From an uncultured Bacteroidota bacterium (lineage in GTDB: Bacteria; Bacteroidota; Bacteroidia; B-17B0; Aurantibacillaceae): a stretch of 35,309 bases of DNA. Location: contig CAIYSA010000081.1 of assembly GCA_903928655.1 (NCBI GenBank), positions 1 to 35,309 of the forward strand, in the 5' to 3' direction. Under the pieces are notes generated by a model, which was not told the origin of the DNA, ran no database searches, and saw nothing but the letters and a program-made list of their open reading frames with translations. Of the stretch, positions 17,498 through 27,659 are shown piece by piece; within the stretch, counting starts at the first letter, position 1, and each line of letters opens with the position of its first letter. A program made the translations under genes and the position numbers.

Positions 17498-19624
17498 CTG
17501 AAGTTTATTAAAATTAAAAATTACATATTTATTTTTGTTAGTAGCTTATTCTGGTTGAGTAGCTATGCGCAAATAGATACCGTTGTCCCAAAAAACAATG
17601 AGCAGGTTGATGAGCAAATAAATCAGAATGTAGAATTGTTGTCTGAACAAATGCAATCCGAGGATGGCGATTTATCGAATCTAACAGAGATTTACACGTA
17701 TTTAAAATCTCACCCAATTAATTTAAATAGAGCAAAGAAGGAAGAGCTTTTAGAAATGCAATTATTAACTGATATTCAAATTAATAATTTAATAAAGCAT
17801 CGTGAAAAAAATGGTTACCTAATGACTATATATGAATTGCAAAGTATTGATGGATTTGATTTAACAACCATTAAAAAAATTGTGCCTTTCGTATATGTTA
17901 GTAATAATTTTAATTCAACTTTTTTCAGTACTAAAGAAATGTTTAAAGATGGTAAGCATGAATTTGTTATGAGAATGCAACGTGTTTTAGAAAAACAATC
18001 TGGTTATTTTACGCCAGATAGTTTAACAAAAGCAACCAAGCCAAACTCTTACTATTTAGGCGATCCAAATCGGGTTTTTGCTCGCTACCGTTTTCAATAT
18101 AACAATGCTGTTAGTTTTGCTTTGAGTGGTGAAAAAGATGCAGGCGAACAATTTTTTAAAGGAACACAAAAGCAAGGTTTTGATTTTTATAGCGGACATG
18201 TTGCAATCAAAAATATTAGATTTGTAAAAACACTTGTACTAGGAGATTATCAGGCTACATTCGGACAAGGCTTGACGCTTTGGCAAGGATTTGCATTTGG
18301 TAAATCAGCTTCGCCTATGAATATTAAACGATATGGAATTGGAATCAAACCCTATTATTCATTTGATGAAAATCGTTTTTTTAGAGGAGCTGCAGGAACT
18401 TTTAAGCTGAAAAACTTTGAATTTACAGGTTTAGTTTCTTACAAAAAAATAGATGCAAACGCAACGATAACTGATACCGTTACAAATGGAGAAATTGATG
18501 TAGTAGGAGTAAGTAGTTTGGAATTAGGAGGGTTACATAATACAAATAATTTATTAGAAGATAAAGGAACGATTACACAAACCATTTTAGGCGGAAACGC
18601 CGCATATAATAAGCGAAATTTGCATATTGGCGCAACAGTTCAAAACATGAATTTAAGTGCTGAATTGATTAGGGCTCCAAGTTTATATAATAAATTCGAT
18701 TATCAAGGCAAACATAATTTTGTTGGTGGAATTGATTATAGTTATGTATTTAAAAATGCCAATTTGTTTGGAGAATATTCGATGAGTGAAAATGGGGGGA
18801 AAGCTTTTTGTCAAGGTTTAATTGTAGCGCTTGATCCAAAACTGACATTTATGGCTCATTACCGTAATTTTGAAAAAAATTTCCAAAATTTATATGGTAA
18901 TGCAATTGCTGAAAATACACTTCCTCAAAATGAAAAAAGTATTTACATTGGAATGGAAGCAAAATTATTTAAGACTTTAACGTTATCATTATTTTTGGAT
19001 CAGTTTAAATTTGATTGGCTTAAATCTTCTGCCAGCGCACCCTCTAACGGAAGAGATCTGTTTGCTCAATTAAATTATTCGCCAACAAAAAAAATTGACA
19101 TGTCTTTTCGATTTAGACATCGTACCAAATTTCAGAATAGTTCAGTTGATAATGCATACGATTATTTAGTACCATATGTTCAATATAATAACCGTTATAA
19201 TTTATCCGCACAATTATCGCCCGATTTTAAAATTAAATCTAGGGTTGAATATACGCATGTAAATAAAGCAAATGAACCTGATGAAGTTGGTGTAGCTTTT
19301 GCCCAAGATATTATTTATAAAAAAGTTGGTAAACCAATTTCAATTACCGCAAGATACGCTGTGTTTGACACTCAGGGTTATGATAGTAGAGTTTATATTT
19401 ATGAAAATGATGTCCTTTATGGTTACTCAGTTCCTGCATTATATTATAAAGGGCAACGTTGTTATATTATGGTAAATTGGGATATCACCCGTAATTTTGA
19501 AATTTGGGTTCGTGTAGCACAAAATATTTATGATAATCAAACCGTTTTGCAAGCAGGAAGTTTAAACCAAATTAACGGGAACAAAAAAACCGAATTGAAG
19601 TTGCAAGCCAGATTGAAATTTTAG
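17498..19624 (+). CDS. Helix-hairpin-helix (ComEA-like) domain protein with C-terminal outer-membrane beta-barrel
   Basis: INLNRAKKEELLEMQLLTDIQINNLIKHREKNGYLMTIYELQSIDGF HhH region; barrel-like remainder. The reading frame extends upstream of the track start (17555) through a full signal peptide LKFIKIKNYIFIFVSSLFWLSSYAQ, from CTG 17498. Confidence 0.82.
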   Translation: MKFIKIKNYIFIFVSSLFWLSSYAQIDTVVPKNNEQVDEQINQNVELLSEQMQSEDGDLSNLTEIYTYLKSHPINLNRAKKEELLEMQLLTDIQINNLIKHREKNGYLMTIYELQSIDGFDLTTIKKIVPFVYVSNNFNSTFFSTKEMFKDGKHEFVMRMQRVLEKQSGYFTPDSLTKATKPNSYYLGDPNRVFARYRFQYNNAVSFALSGEKDAGEQFFKGTQKQGFDFYSGHVAIKNIRFVKTLVLGDYQATFGQGLTLWQGFAFGKSASPMNIKRYGIGIKPYYSFDENRFFRGAAGTFKLKNFEFTGLVSYKKIDANATITDTVTNGEIDVVGVSSLELGGLHNTNNLLEDKGTITQTILGGNAAYNKRNLHIGATVQNMNLSAELIRAPSLYNKFDYQGKHNFVGGIDYSYVFKNANLFGEYSMSENGGKAFCQGLIVALDPKLTFMAHYRNFEKNFQNLYGNAIAENTLPQNEKSIYIGMEAKLFKTLTLSLFLDQFKFDWLKSSASAPSNGRDLFAQLNYSPTKKIDMSFRFRHRTKFQNSSVDNAYDYLVPYVQYNNRYNLSAQLSPDFKIKSRVEYTHVNKANEPDEVGVAFAQDIIYKKVGKPISITARYAVFDTQGYDSRVYIYENDVLYGYSVPALYYKGQRCYIMVNWDITRNFEIWVRVAQNIYDNQTVLQAGSLNQINGNKKTELKLQARLKF

Positions 19625-19694
19625 AATTTTTATCTTTTTTTCTAAAGAGTTTAATCATATTATTGTATCTTTCAATTATTTAAAATCTTTCCTT

Positions 19695-22600
19695 ATGAAT
19701 TTCTTGTTCTTAAAAATAAAGCAAAATCTTTTTATTTTATTATTTGTTTTTTGTTTTGTAAATAATTTTGCTCAAAAAAAGTACCCTAGTTTGCTTTGGG
19801 AAATAACTGGAAATGGACTTACTAAGCCATCTTATTTATATGGCACAATGCATGTAAGCAGTAAGCTTGCCTTTCATTTATCTGATTCTTTTTTTGTCGC
19901 ACTTTCAAGTGTAAATTCTGTAGGTTTAGAATCTAATCCAGATCAATGGCTAAGCAACATGAAAACCATTGGATTACTAGAACAATTTAATAATCCAAAC
20001 ACTTTTGAAAATGCAAATTTTTATAAAGATGCTTTTAAAATTGAGCCACCAAGCAATAAAAGATATATGGAAATTATTGCAAATGATCCCGACATCATTA
20101 ATAACCTTCTATATCGGAATAACAATAATAAAAACGATCATGAAGAATCGACCTATATAGATTTATATATTTATAAGGTTGGCTCTAAACTGAATAAAAA
20201 AATTGTGAGTCTCGAAGATTTTAATACATCGTTAATAATGGCTACAAAATCTTCAGTTAAGGATCCAGATGAAGATTATGATGAAACAAGGGTAAAGTAT
20301 GATTATTATAAAGTGCAAGATCAAATTGATGACTCATATAGATTAGGCGATTTAGATGCTTTAGATAGTTTAACTCGCTTAGTTCATTTCACAAAAAATA
20401 CTCAAAAATATTTAATTGAAGATCGTAATGTTATTTTGGCTCATAATATTGATTCAGTTAGTAAAACAGGAAGTATTTTTTCTGGAATAGGTGCCGCTCA
20501 TCTTCCTGGCGAAGCTGGAGTAATTGAATTACTAAGAAAAATGGGCTATAAATTAAGGCCAATGTCTAACATTGCTTCAAAAAGAGGAATTAAACAAAAA
20601 GAGAAAATTGACGATATTGTAAAAAAACTTTCCGTTACAAAACAATACGCAGCCGATTCTTTATTTACTTTCGATTTACATGAAGCGCCAGTTAGTTTGG
20701 CAAATTTAAAGGGGTATTCTTTTGTCTTAACAACTGATATGGCCAATGGATCATATTATACAATATCTAGGCAAGCTACATACGCTTCACTTTTCAATTA
20801 TAATTCAGATAAAATGATTTTAAAAGTTGATAGTTTGTTGTATGAAAGTATTCCAGGAAAAATAATTTCTAAAAAAGAAATAATTGCTTCAAATGGAATA
20901 AGGGGTATTGATATTATTAATAAAACAAAGAGAAGCGATCTGCAGCGTTATCAAATATATTTTACAGAAAATGAAATTATCATTTTTAAAATGAGTGGAA
21001 AAGGTGATTATATTAATGGAACTGAAGCGGCACGTTTTTTTGAATCTATTAAATTTATTCCTAAAAAATCAGAATCATTACAAGTTTTTTCTCCAGCAAC
21101 AAAAGGCTTCTCTGTCAATATTCCGTCAACTTATAAATACATTAATAATAAAAAAACTGGATACCAAGGTTTAGCAGAAGAATTATTTGCTCAAGATAAG
21201 AATACTGGCATTTGTTATGGTGTTATGAATTATTATTACCATGACTTTTATTATTTAGAAGAAGATACTTTCGAATTAAATATATTGTGTAATAGCACAT
21301 TAAAAAACTTTGGCTACGAAGCTGAAATTACTCGTGAAATTACTCGTGAACAAAATTTATCATGCATTAATTTTTCGGGATTAAATAAAAAATTAAATAA
21401 AAAATTTTATGGTAAAATATTTATAAAAGGTTCTCATTATTATTTAGCCTTTGCTTTAGTCGATGTAAATCAAACTAATAAAAAACCACAAGATTTTTTT
21501 AATTCATTTAAAATAATTGATTTTAAACACATCAATGAATTGAAAACGATAACCGATGACAATTATGCATTTACTGCAACTGATGAATTAGTGCCTGAAG
21601 ATAAAAATTTATTTGAAGAAGGAATGGCCTCTTTTTATGCTGATATTGAAAATAAGAAAAACAAAAAACTGATTAGTACTGCTTATAATTTCGAGTCTAA
21701 ATCAAAGTCATATTATTCGCCATCTTCAGGCGAGCATATTAATATTGAATATGAAAAATATAATGATTATGATTATAGAGATTCAAAAACATTTTGGGAT
21801 GATATAAATAAATACTTGAAATCAAATTATACCTATATAATTTCGAAACCTGTTTATTCTAAAAACGATAAAACTGAAACTTATGAAATGGTATTGAAAG
21901 ACACGGCCACTTCTAACATGATAAAACGAAAATATATTTTAAAAGATGGCCTTTTATTTTGTTTATCTGCCGTTTGCGACTCTTCGACTGGAACTACTGG
22001 TTGGGCAGATGGATTTTTAAAATCCTTTAAACATAAGGATACATTATTATCGCAACCTATTTTTGAAAACAAAACAGCTACTTTTCTAAAAGATTTAAAT
22101 TCAACAGATACAACAATAAAATATGCAGCTCGACAAACGCTAGAAAATAATATAATAGACAAAAAATTCTCAAAGCAAATAATTGATTTTATTAAGTCAA
22201 ATAATTTTTTGAAATTAAATGAAGATAATAAAGCTACTTTATTAGTTAATGTTGGTGATATGGGAGACGAAAAAATAATCCCTGTTTATAAGGATCTTTA
22301 TAATTATTTTGAGGATAGTAGTTACTTACAAATTTGTATAATAAAAGGGCTAGGTCTTTTAAAAACAAAAGCAAGTTATAATACTTTATTTGAATTACTT
22401 AAAAACAAAACTCCATTAACAGGTAATGAAGAAAATATTTCAAATGTTTTGTCTCCATTAAATGATAGCTTGGAACTTTGCGCTAACTTTTTTCCTGATT
22501 TACTATCATTAACCTCTTTTGAAGAATATAAAACTCCAATAAATAATTTATTTGCTGACTTAGTTATACGTAATATTATTCCGAGCACTAAATATCAATT

Positions 22601-23423
22601 AAATCTACCTGTACTAATTGCTGAAGCAAATAATGAATTGAAACGTTATAATACATCAGCTATTAAAGCTGGTAAATCATATGCAGAAGAAGAGTTAGGC
22701 GAAAACCTAATAGATTATTATACGCTTCAGAGCTCTGAAATTGATAGTGTAAGGGGCAAAAAAATTTACCCGAGCTATTTTAATATGATAGAAAACCATG
22801 CTGTTATTCTTGCTCCATTTTATAATTCGAATGTTGCGGTAAAAAAATACTTTGAAAAATTATTTAAGATTAAAGATGAACAAATACTACTAAATATTTA
22901 TTTAATTGCTAATAATAATAAAATACCTTTAAATGATACTGTTTGGAGATATTTTAGTAAAAATAAAAGCACTTTGCTGAAAACTTATATTGAATTATCT
23001 AAAATGAAGATGTTAGATAAATTTGATAAATCGTTATTATCGCAAGAGGATTTTTGTAAAACAAAAATAGAAAATAGCATTATTTATGAGGAGGTTGATA
23101 ATAGTGAGAATTCTATTGTTAAAGAAAAAGAAAAACCAGACAGTGTTTTCTATTTTAGAAAAGAGCCCGTAATAAATAATAGAGAAGAAGGAGTTATTTA
23201 TTTTTATGATCGAGTAGATTCAAAAACAAAAACAAAAAGTTTAGCATATGCGTATGTAAAAAAACAAAAGGTTGACAAAATTACTACTCAATTTGACATT
23301 CTTAGTTTGAAGAGGGTTATTGAAAAAGGTAAAACAGCAGAGGATGTTATAAAGGAAATTAAAACTGAATTCTATTACAAAACAAGATTAAGATACGTTT
23401 TGGAAAGTGATTTAAGTGAATAA
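19695..23423 (+). CDS. Very large TraB/GumN-family protein with uncharacterised C-terminal region
   Basis: Signal peptide then LLWEITGNGLTKPSYLYGTMHVSSKLAFHLSDSFFVAL...GLESNPDQW and IFSGIGAAHLPGEAGVIELLRKMGYKLRP. Confidence 0.82.
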   Translation: MNFLFLKIKQNLFILLFVFCFVNNFAQKKYPSLLWEITGNGLTKPSYLYGTMHVSSKLAFHLSDSFFVALSSVNSVGLESNPDQWLSNMKTIGLLEQFNNPNTFENANFYKDAFKIEPPSNKRYMEIIANDPDIINNLLYRNNNNKNDHEESTYIDLYIYKVGSKLNKKIVSLEDFNTSLIMATKSSVKDPDEDYDETRVKYDYYKVQDQIDDSYRLGDLDALDSLTRLVHFTKNTQKYLIEDRNVILAHNIDSVSKTGSIFSGIGAAHLPGEAGVIELLRKMGYKLRPMSNIASKRGIKQKEKIDDIVKKLSVTKQYAADSLFTFDLHEAPVSLANLKGYSFVLTTDMANGSYYTISRQATYASLFNYNSDKMILKVDSLLYESIPGKIISKKEIIASNGIRGIDIINKTKRSDLQRYQIYFTENEIIIFKMSGKGDYINGTEAARFFESIKFIPKKSESLQVFSPATKGFSVNIPSTYKYINNKKTGYQGLAEELFAQDKNTGICYGVMNYYYHDFYYLEEDTFELNILCNSTLKNFGYEAEITREITREQNLSCINFSGLNKKLNKKFYGKIFIKGSHYYLAFALVDVNQTNKKPQDFFNSFKIIDFKHINELKTITDDNYAFTATDELVPEDKNLFEEGMASFYADIENKKNKKLISTAYNFESKSKSYYSPSSGEHINIEYEKYNDYDYRDSKTFWDDINKYLKSNYTYIISKPVYSKNDKTETYEMVLKDTATSNMIKRKYILKDGLLFCLSAVCDSSTGTTGWADGFLKSFKHKDTLLSQPIFENKTATFLKDLNSTDTTIKYAARQTLENNIIDKKFSKQIIDFIKSNNFLKLNEDNKATLLVNVGDMGDEKIIPVYKDLYNYFEDSSYLQICIIKGLGLLKTKASYNTLFELLKNKTPLTGNEENISNVLSPLNDSLELCANFFPDLLSLTSFEEYKTPINNLFADLVIRNIIPSTKYQLNLPVLIAEANNELKRYNTSAIKAGKSYAEEELGENLIDYYTLQSSEIDSVRGKKIYPSYFNMIENHAVILAPFYNSNVAVKKYFEKLFKIKDEQILLNIYLIANNNKIPLNDTVWRYFSKNKSTLLKTYIELSKMKMLDKFDKSLLSQEDFCKTKIENSIIYEEVDNSENSIVKEKEKPDSVFYFRKEPVINNREEGVIYFYDRVDSKTKTKSLAYAYVKKQKVDKITTQFDILSLKRVIEKGKTAEDVIKEIKTEFYYKTRLRYVLESDLSE

Positions 23424-23463
23424 ACTGTATTAGTTAGTTAACTCAACTATCTAATACAGTTTA
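23421..23463. terminator. Bidirectional terminator between convergent TraB-like gene and lon
   Basis: taaactgtattag ... ctaatacagttta, 13-bp perfect stem with inner tagtt/aacta. Confidence 0.8.
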
Positions 23464-23483
23464 ACTTGTTGTGAGTTTTGTAT

Positions 23484-25901
23484 TTATTTTAATAATGCAA
23501 GTTGTAAAACTTCCACCATTTGGTTTACGTATTTAAATGTTAAACCTTTTAAATATTCTGGATTAATATCTAAAATGTCTTTTTCGTTATCAGCACATAA
23601 AATAATTTCTTTAATTCCTGCGCGTTTAGCTGCTAATATTTTTTCTTTAATTCCACCTACAGGCAATACTTTTCCTCTTAAAGTAATTTCGCCAGTCATC
23701 GCCAAATGCTTTTTCACTTTACGTTTTGTGAGTGCTGAGGTTAAAGCTGTAAGCATAGCTATTCCTGCACTTGGTCCGTCTTTTGGAGTTGCTCCTTCAG
23801 GTACGTGAATATGAATATTATGGTTTTCAAATAATTCAGAATCGATTTTTAATTCTTCGTTGTGAGCTTTTATAAATTCTAATGCGAGTGTTGCACTTTC
23901 TTTCATTACATCTCCAAGGTTGCCGGTTAAGGTTAATTTAGAGCCTTTTCCTTTAGATAAACTTGTTTCAATGTATAAAATATCGCCACCAACTTGTGTC
24001 CAAGCTAAGCCTGTTACAACTCCAACAACATCGTTGCCTTGGTATTTTGATTTTTCGTGTGATGGCCCTAAAATTTTCGTAATTGATTCTTCTGTGATTT
24101 TCGGTAAGCTTTCATTTTTAGCAACATGTACCGCAAGGTAGCGAGCAACTTTAGAAATCTTTTTTTCTAAACCACGTACTCCACTTTCAGCAGTATAATT
24201 TTCTACAATATATTCTAATTGTTTATCAGTTAATTTTAATTGCACTTTTTTTAAACCATTTTCTTCAACTTGTTTTGGTAATAAATGTTGTTTTGCAATT
24301 TCAATTTTTTCTTCAACCGTATAACCAATTACTTCTATAATTTCCATTCTATCGCGTAATGCCGGTTGTATGGTAGATAAATTATTACAGGTTGCTATAA
24401 ATAATACTTTACTTAAATCGTATTCAGTTTCTAAAAAATTATCGTAAAAGGTTGTATTTTGTTCTGGGTCTAATACTTCTAATAAAGCAGATGATGGATC
24501 TCCATGATAGTCTGAACCAATTTTATCAATTTCATCTAAAATAAAAACTGGATTTGAAGTTTGTACTTTTTTCAAACTTTGTAAAATACGTCCAGGCATT
24601 GCTCCAATGTATGTTTTACGGTGTCCACGTATTTCACTTTCATCTTTCAACCCACCTAAACTCATTCTAACGTATTTTCTGTTTAAAGCTTTTGCAACAC
24701 TTTTCCCTAATGATGTTTTTCCAACTCCTGGAGGACCGTATAAACAAATGATGGGAGATTTTAAATCACCTTTTAATTTTAAAACGGCTAAGTGTTCAAT
24801 GATGCGTTCTTTCACTTTTTCTAAACCAAAATGATCTTCATTTAAAATATCTTCCGCATGTTTTAAATCAAAATTATCAGTTGTGTATTCTCCAAATGGT
24901 AAATCTAATAAAAGTTCAACATAATTTGTTTGTACACCAAACTCACCAGAATTAGGGTTCATACGAGCAAGTTTATTTATTTGTTTTTCGAAAAGTTCAG
25001 CAATTTCTTTACTCCATTTTTTATTAACGGCTCTTGCTCTTAACTCCTCAATATCTTGCTCATGGCTTTTTTCACCAAGTTCTTTTTGAATCGTTTTTAT
25101 TTGTTGGTGTAAAAAATAATCACGTTGTTCTTTATCTAAATCAACTTTTACTTTATTTTGAATTTGATTTTTTAATTCTAGTTTTTGTAATTCTTTAATT
25201 AAGTGAGATAAAACAAGCGTTGCTCGTTCTTTTAAATTTGGCACTTCCAACATACTTTGTTTTTCTGTTGCCGTTGCATTCATGTTTGATGAAATAAAAT
25301 TCACCATAAAATTTTGGCTTTCAATATTATTTAATGCAAAGCCTGCTTCTGTTGGTATTTGTGATGATTTTTGAATAATTTGTAAAGCCGTATCTTTTAA
25401 GTTAGAAACAATTGCTTCAAATTCTTCGTCATTTTTTTCAGGACGAGTTTCTTCAAAACTTTCTGTTTTCGCTTTATAATATGGCTCTGATTGCGTGAAC
25501 TCTTTTATTCTGAATCTTTTTTTACCTTGAATAATAACCGTTGTATTGCCATCGGGCATACGTAACATTTTTAATATTTGTGCTACTGTTCCAACACAAT
25601 TTAAATCTTCCTGACTTGGATCTTCTACAGTATCGTTTTTTTGAGATACAACACCTATTATTTTATCACCCTTAAAAGCGTCCTTTATTAGATTAATGGA
25701 TTTATCTCTACCAACTGTAATTGGTATAACTACGCCTGGGAATAAAACCGTATTTCGAAGCGGTAATATTGACAGTAATGTAGGCACTTTTTCTGCGTGC
25801 ATATTGTCTTCATCCTCAGTCGAAAGTAATGGTATAAATTCACTGTCGTCATCAATGATAGGTTCAAAGGGCATATTTGTAAATTGTTCGAAAAAACTCA
25901 T
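23484..25901 (-). CDS. lon: ATP-dependent protease La (Lon)
   Basis: LPLRNTVLFPGVVIPITVGR, GPPGVGKTSLGKSVAKAL, EIDKIG, PKDGPSAGIAMLTAL catalytic Ser, GGIKEKILAAKRAGI catalytic Lys. Confidence 0.98.
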   Translation of the reverse strand: MSFFEQFTNMPFEPIIDDDSEFIPLLSTEDEDNMHAEKVPTLLSILPLRNTVLFPGVVIPITVGRDKSINLIKDAFKGDKIIGVVSQKNDTVEDPSQEDLNCVGTVAQILKMLRMPDGNTTVIIQGKKRFRIKEFTQSEPYYKAKTESFEETRPEKNDEEFEAIVSNLKDTALQIIQKSSQIPTEAGFALNNIESQNFMVNFISSNMNATATEKQSMLEVPNLKERATLVLSHLIKELQKLELKNQIQNKVKVDLDKEQRDYFLHQQIKTIQKELGEKSHEQDIEELRARAVNKKWSKEIAELFEKQINKLARMNPNSGEFGVQTNYVELLLDLPFGEYTTDNFDLKHAEDILNEDHFGLEKVKERIIEHLAVLKLKGDLKSPIICLYGPPGVGKTSLGKSVAKALNRKYVRMSLGGLKDESEIRGHRKTYIGAMPGRILQSLKKVQTSNPVFILDEIDKIGSDYHGDPSSALLEVLDPEQNTTFYDNFLETEYDLSKVLFIATCNNLSTIQPALRDRMEIIEVIGYTVEEKIEIAKQHLLPKQVEENGLKKVQLKLTDKQLEYIVENYTAESGVRGLEKKISKVARYLAVHVAKNESLPKITEESITKILGPSHEKSKYQGNDVVGVVTGLAWTQVGGDILYIETSLSKGKGSKLTLTGNLGDVMKESATLALEFIKAHNEELKIDSELFENHNIHIHVPEGATPKDGPSAGIAMLTALTSALTKRKVKKHLAMTGEITLRGKVLPVGGIKEKILAAKRAGIKEIILCADNEKDILDINPEYLKGLTFKYVNQMVEVLQLALLK

Positions 25902-25941
25902 AGTAAATAGTAATTATATAGTCTTAATTGTACGATTATTA

Positions 25942-25970
25942 TGCCACAGGTTTTATAGGACTTTGTGGCA
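25942..25970. promoter_or_regulatory. Inverted repeat between hemB and lon (possible terminator or operator)
   Basis: tgccaca (25942-25948) - 15 nt - tgtggca (25964-25970), 41 nt upstream of the lon start codon. Confidence 0.4.
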
Positions 25971-26007
25971 GATTTTGAATCAAGTAATTTCAATAAATTA
26001 TTTTCTT

Positions 26008-26979
26008 TTACTTATTTCTTATTGCCCATTCTTTAGCAAAATAAGTTAAAATAATAGATGCTCCAGCACGTTTAATACTTAATAAAATCTCTTCACTTAC
26101 TTTGTCACCATCAATCCACCCTTTTGCTGCAGCAGCTTTTACCATTGAATATTCGCCACTTACATTATAGGCTGCAATCGGTAATTCAAAGTTTGTGCTT
26201 AAATCTTTAATTACATCAAGATATGATAAAGCAGGCTTAACCATTAAAAAATCTGCCCCTTCATTTGTATCCAATTGCGCTTCTATTAACGCCTCTTTGC
26301 TGTTTGCTGGATTCATTTGATAGGATTTTTTATCTCCAAATTTCGGTGCACTATCTAATGCATCTCTAAAAGGACCATAAAATCCACTTGCGTATTTAGC
26401 CGTGTAACTCATGATTGAAACGTTTGTATGCCCTGCCTTATCAAGTGCTTCACGAATAACGCCAACTCTTCCATCCATCATATCACTTGGCCCCACAATG
26501 TCAATTCCGCAATCAGCTTGTGCTACAGCCATTTTCGCTAAAATTGCAAGAGTTTTATCATTTACAATTTCTCCTTTTTCTACTAATCCATCATGTCCAT
26601 CACTACTATAAGGATCCATCGCAACATCTGTCATAATGCAGGCTTCAGAAAATTCTTTTTTTATTTGGGTTAATGTTTTTAAATACAATCCGTTTTTATT
26701 TAAACTTTCTGTAGCACGTTTATCTTTTAATTTATTGTTGATGCTAGGAAAAACATCAAATGCTTTTATTCCTAATTTCATACAAGACTCAATTTCTTTT
26801 AGAATTAAATCAGGACTAAATCTAAAAATTCCAGGCATTGAATTTACTTCAGTTGTTTTATTTTTCCCATCAATTAAAAATAATGGAAAAATAAAATCAT
26901 TTACACTAATTGTGTTTTCTTGAACCATATTTCGGATTACTTCCGATTTGCGATTTCTTCTTGGCCGATTTGTTATCAT
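26008..26979 (-). CDS. hemB: Porphobilinogen synthase (delta-aminolevulinic acid dehydratase)
   Basis: MITNRPRRNRKSEVIRNMVQE, MTDVAMDPYSSDGHDGL, FLMVKPALSYLDVIKDL, IAAYNVSGEYSMVKAAA. Confidence 0.97.
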   Translation of the reverse strand: MITNRPRRNRKSEVIRNMVQENTISVNDFIFPLFLIDGKNKTTEVNSMPGIFRFSPDLILKEIESCMKLGIKAFDVFPSINNKLKDKRATESLNKNGLYLKTLTQIKKEFSEACIMTDVAMDPYSSDGHDGLVEKGEIVNDKTLAILAKMAVAQADCGIDIVGPSDMMDGRVGVIREALDKAGHTNVSIMSYTAKYASGFYGPFRDALDSAPKFGDKKSYQMNPANSKEALIEAQLDTNEGADFLMVKPALSYLDVIKDLSTNFELPIAAYNVSGEYSMVKAAAAKGWIDGDKVSEEILLSIKRAGASIILTYFAKEWAIRNK

Positions 26980-26987
26980 AATATATT

Positions 26988-27659
26988 TTAATGTTTTATT
27001 GTTTTAAAATTTTTCACGCCAAAGTACATTGAATAAACGCTTAATGTCATAAATACATGACTAACATCTAAGTGATTAAACCAAATGCCGAAGCCTAATT
27101 TTAGTAAATGGCAAAGTGCTGCAATGAGCATAAAACCAACTCCGTAAATCATATATAAACTTAACTGTGATTTTGTTTTTTTATATTTCAAATATTCTAA
27201 TGGCACTACCATAAATAAAAACGAAAAAGTAGTATGAATTATTACAACAATAAATGACCAAAAATAAAACGTACAAATTAAAGAAAATAAAATTTCTAGA
27301 TATGATAAATTCCGTAACGTTTTATAATTTTTATTTCCAATAATTGATTTTGTATGATTTAAAACTGCAAAAAGTGAAAATGAAATTGAAAAAATACCTA
27401 ATACCCAACCATAAATTTTAGCGTCTTTACCAAAATGGTATAAAAAAGCATGACCAATTAGAGCTGCTATTAATGTTGAGATTCCAGTTGTTAAAAAAAA
27501 TAAACTATATAATTTAATAGCTTTAATATTTGAAATACGTTTTGATTTATAATAGGCATAAAAACAAACTGCACAAAAAATCAAATCGGTTAAAACCGTA
27601 ATAGGTTCATCAATTCGCAAACCTCCAATATATATGGTTGGGTTTTGAAATGGTATCAT
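26988..27659 (-). CDS. Polytopic integral membrane protein of unknown function in the heme operon (possibly DUF6962-like)
   Basis: 223 aa with multiple hydrophobic segments; ATGA overlap (27656-27659) with the hemCD stop. Confidence 0.75.
   Translation of the reverse strand: MIPFQNPTIYIGGLRIDEPITVLTDLIFCAVCFYAYYKSKRISNIKAIKLYSLFFLTTGISTLIAALIGHAFLYHFGKDAKIYGWVLGIFSISFSLFAVLNHTKSIIGNKNYKTLRNLSYLEILFSLICTFYFWSFIVVIIHTTFSFLFMVVPLEYLKYKKTKSQLSLYMIYGVGFMLIAALCHLLKLGFGIWFNHLDVSHVFMTLSVYSMYFGVKNFKTIKH

Noticed and set aside
23575-24834. Three plus-strand ORFs over lon
   Set aside because: Antisense to a highly conserved protease; no independent support.
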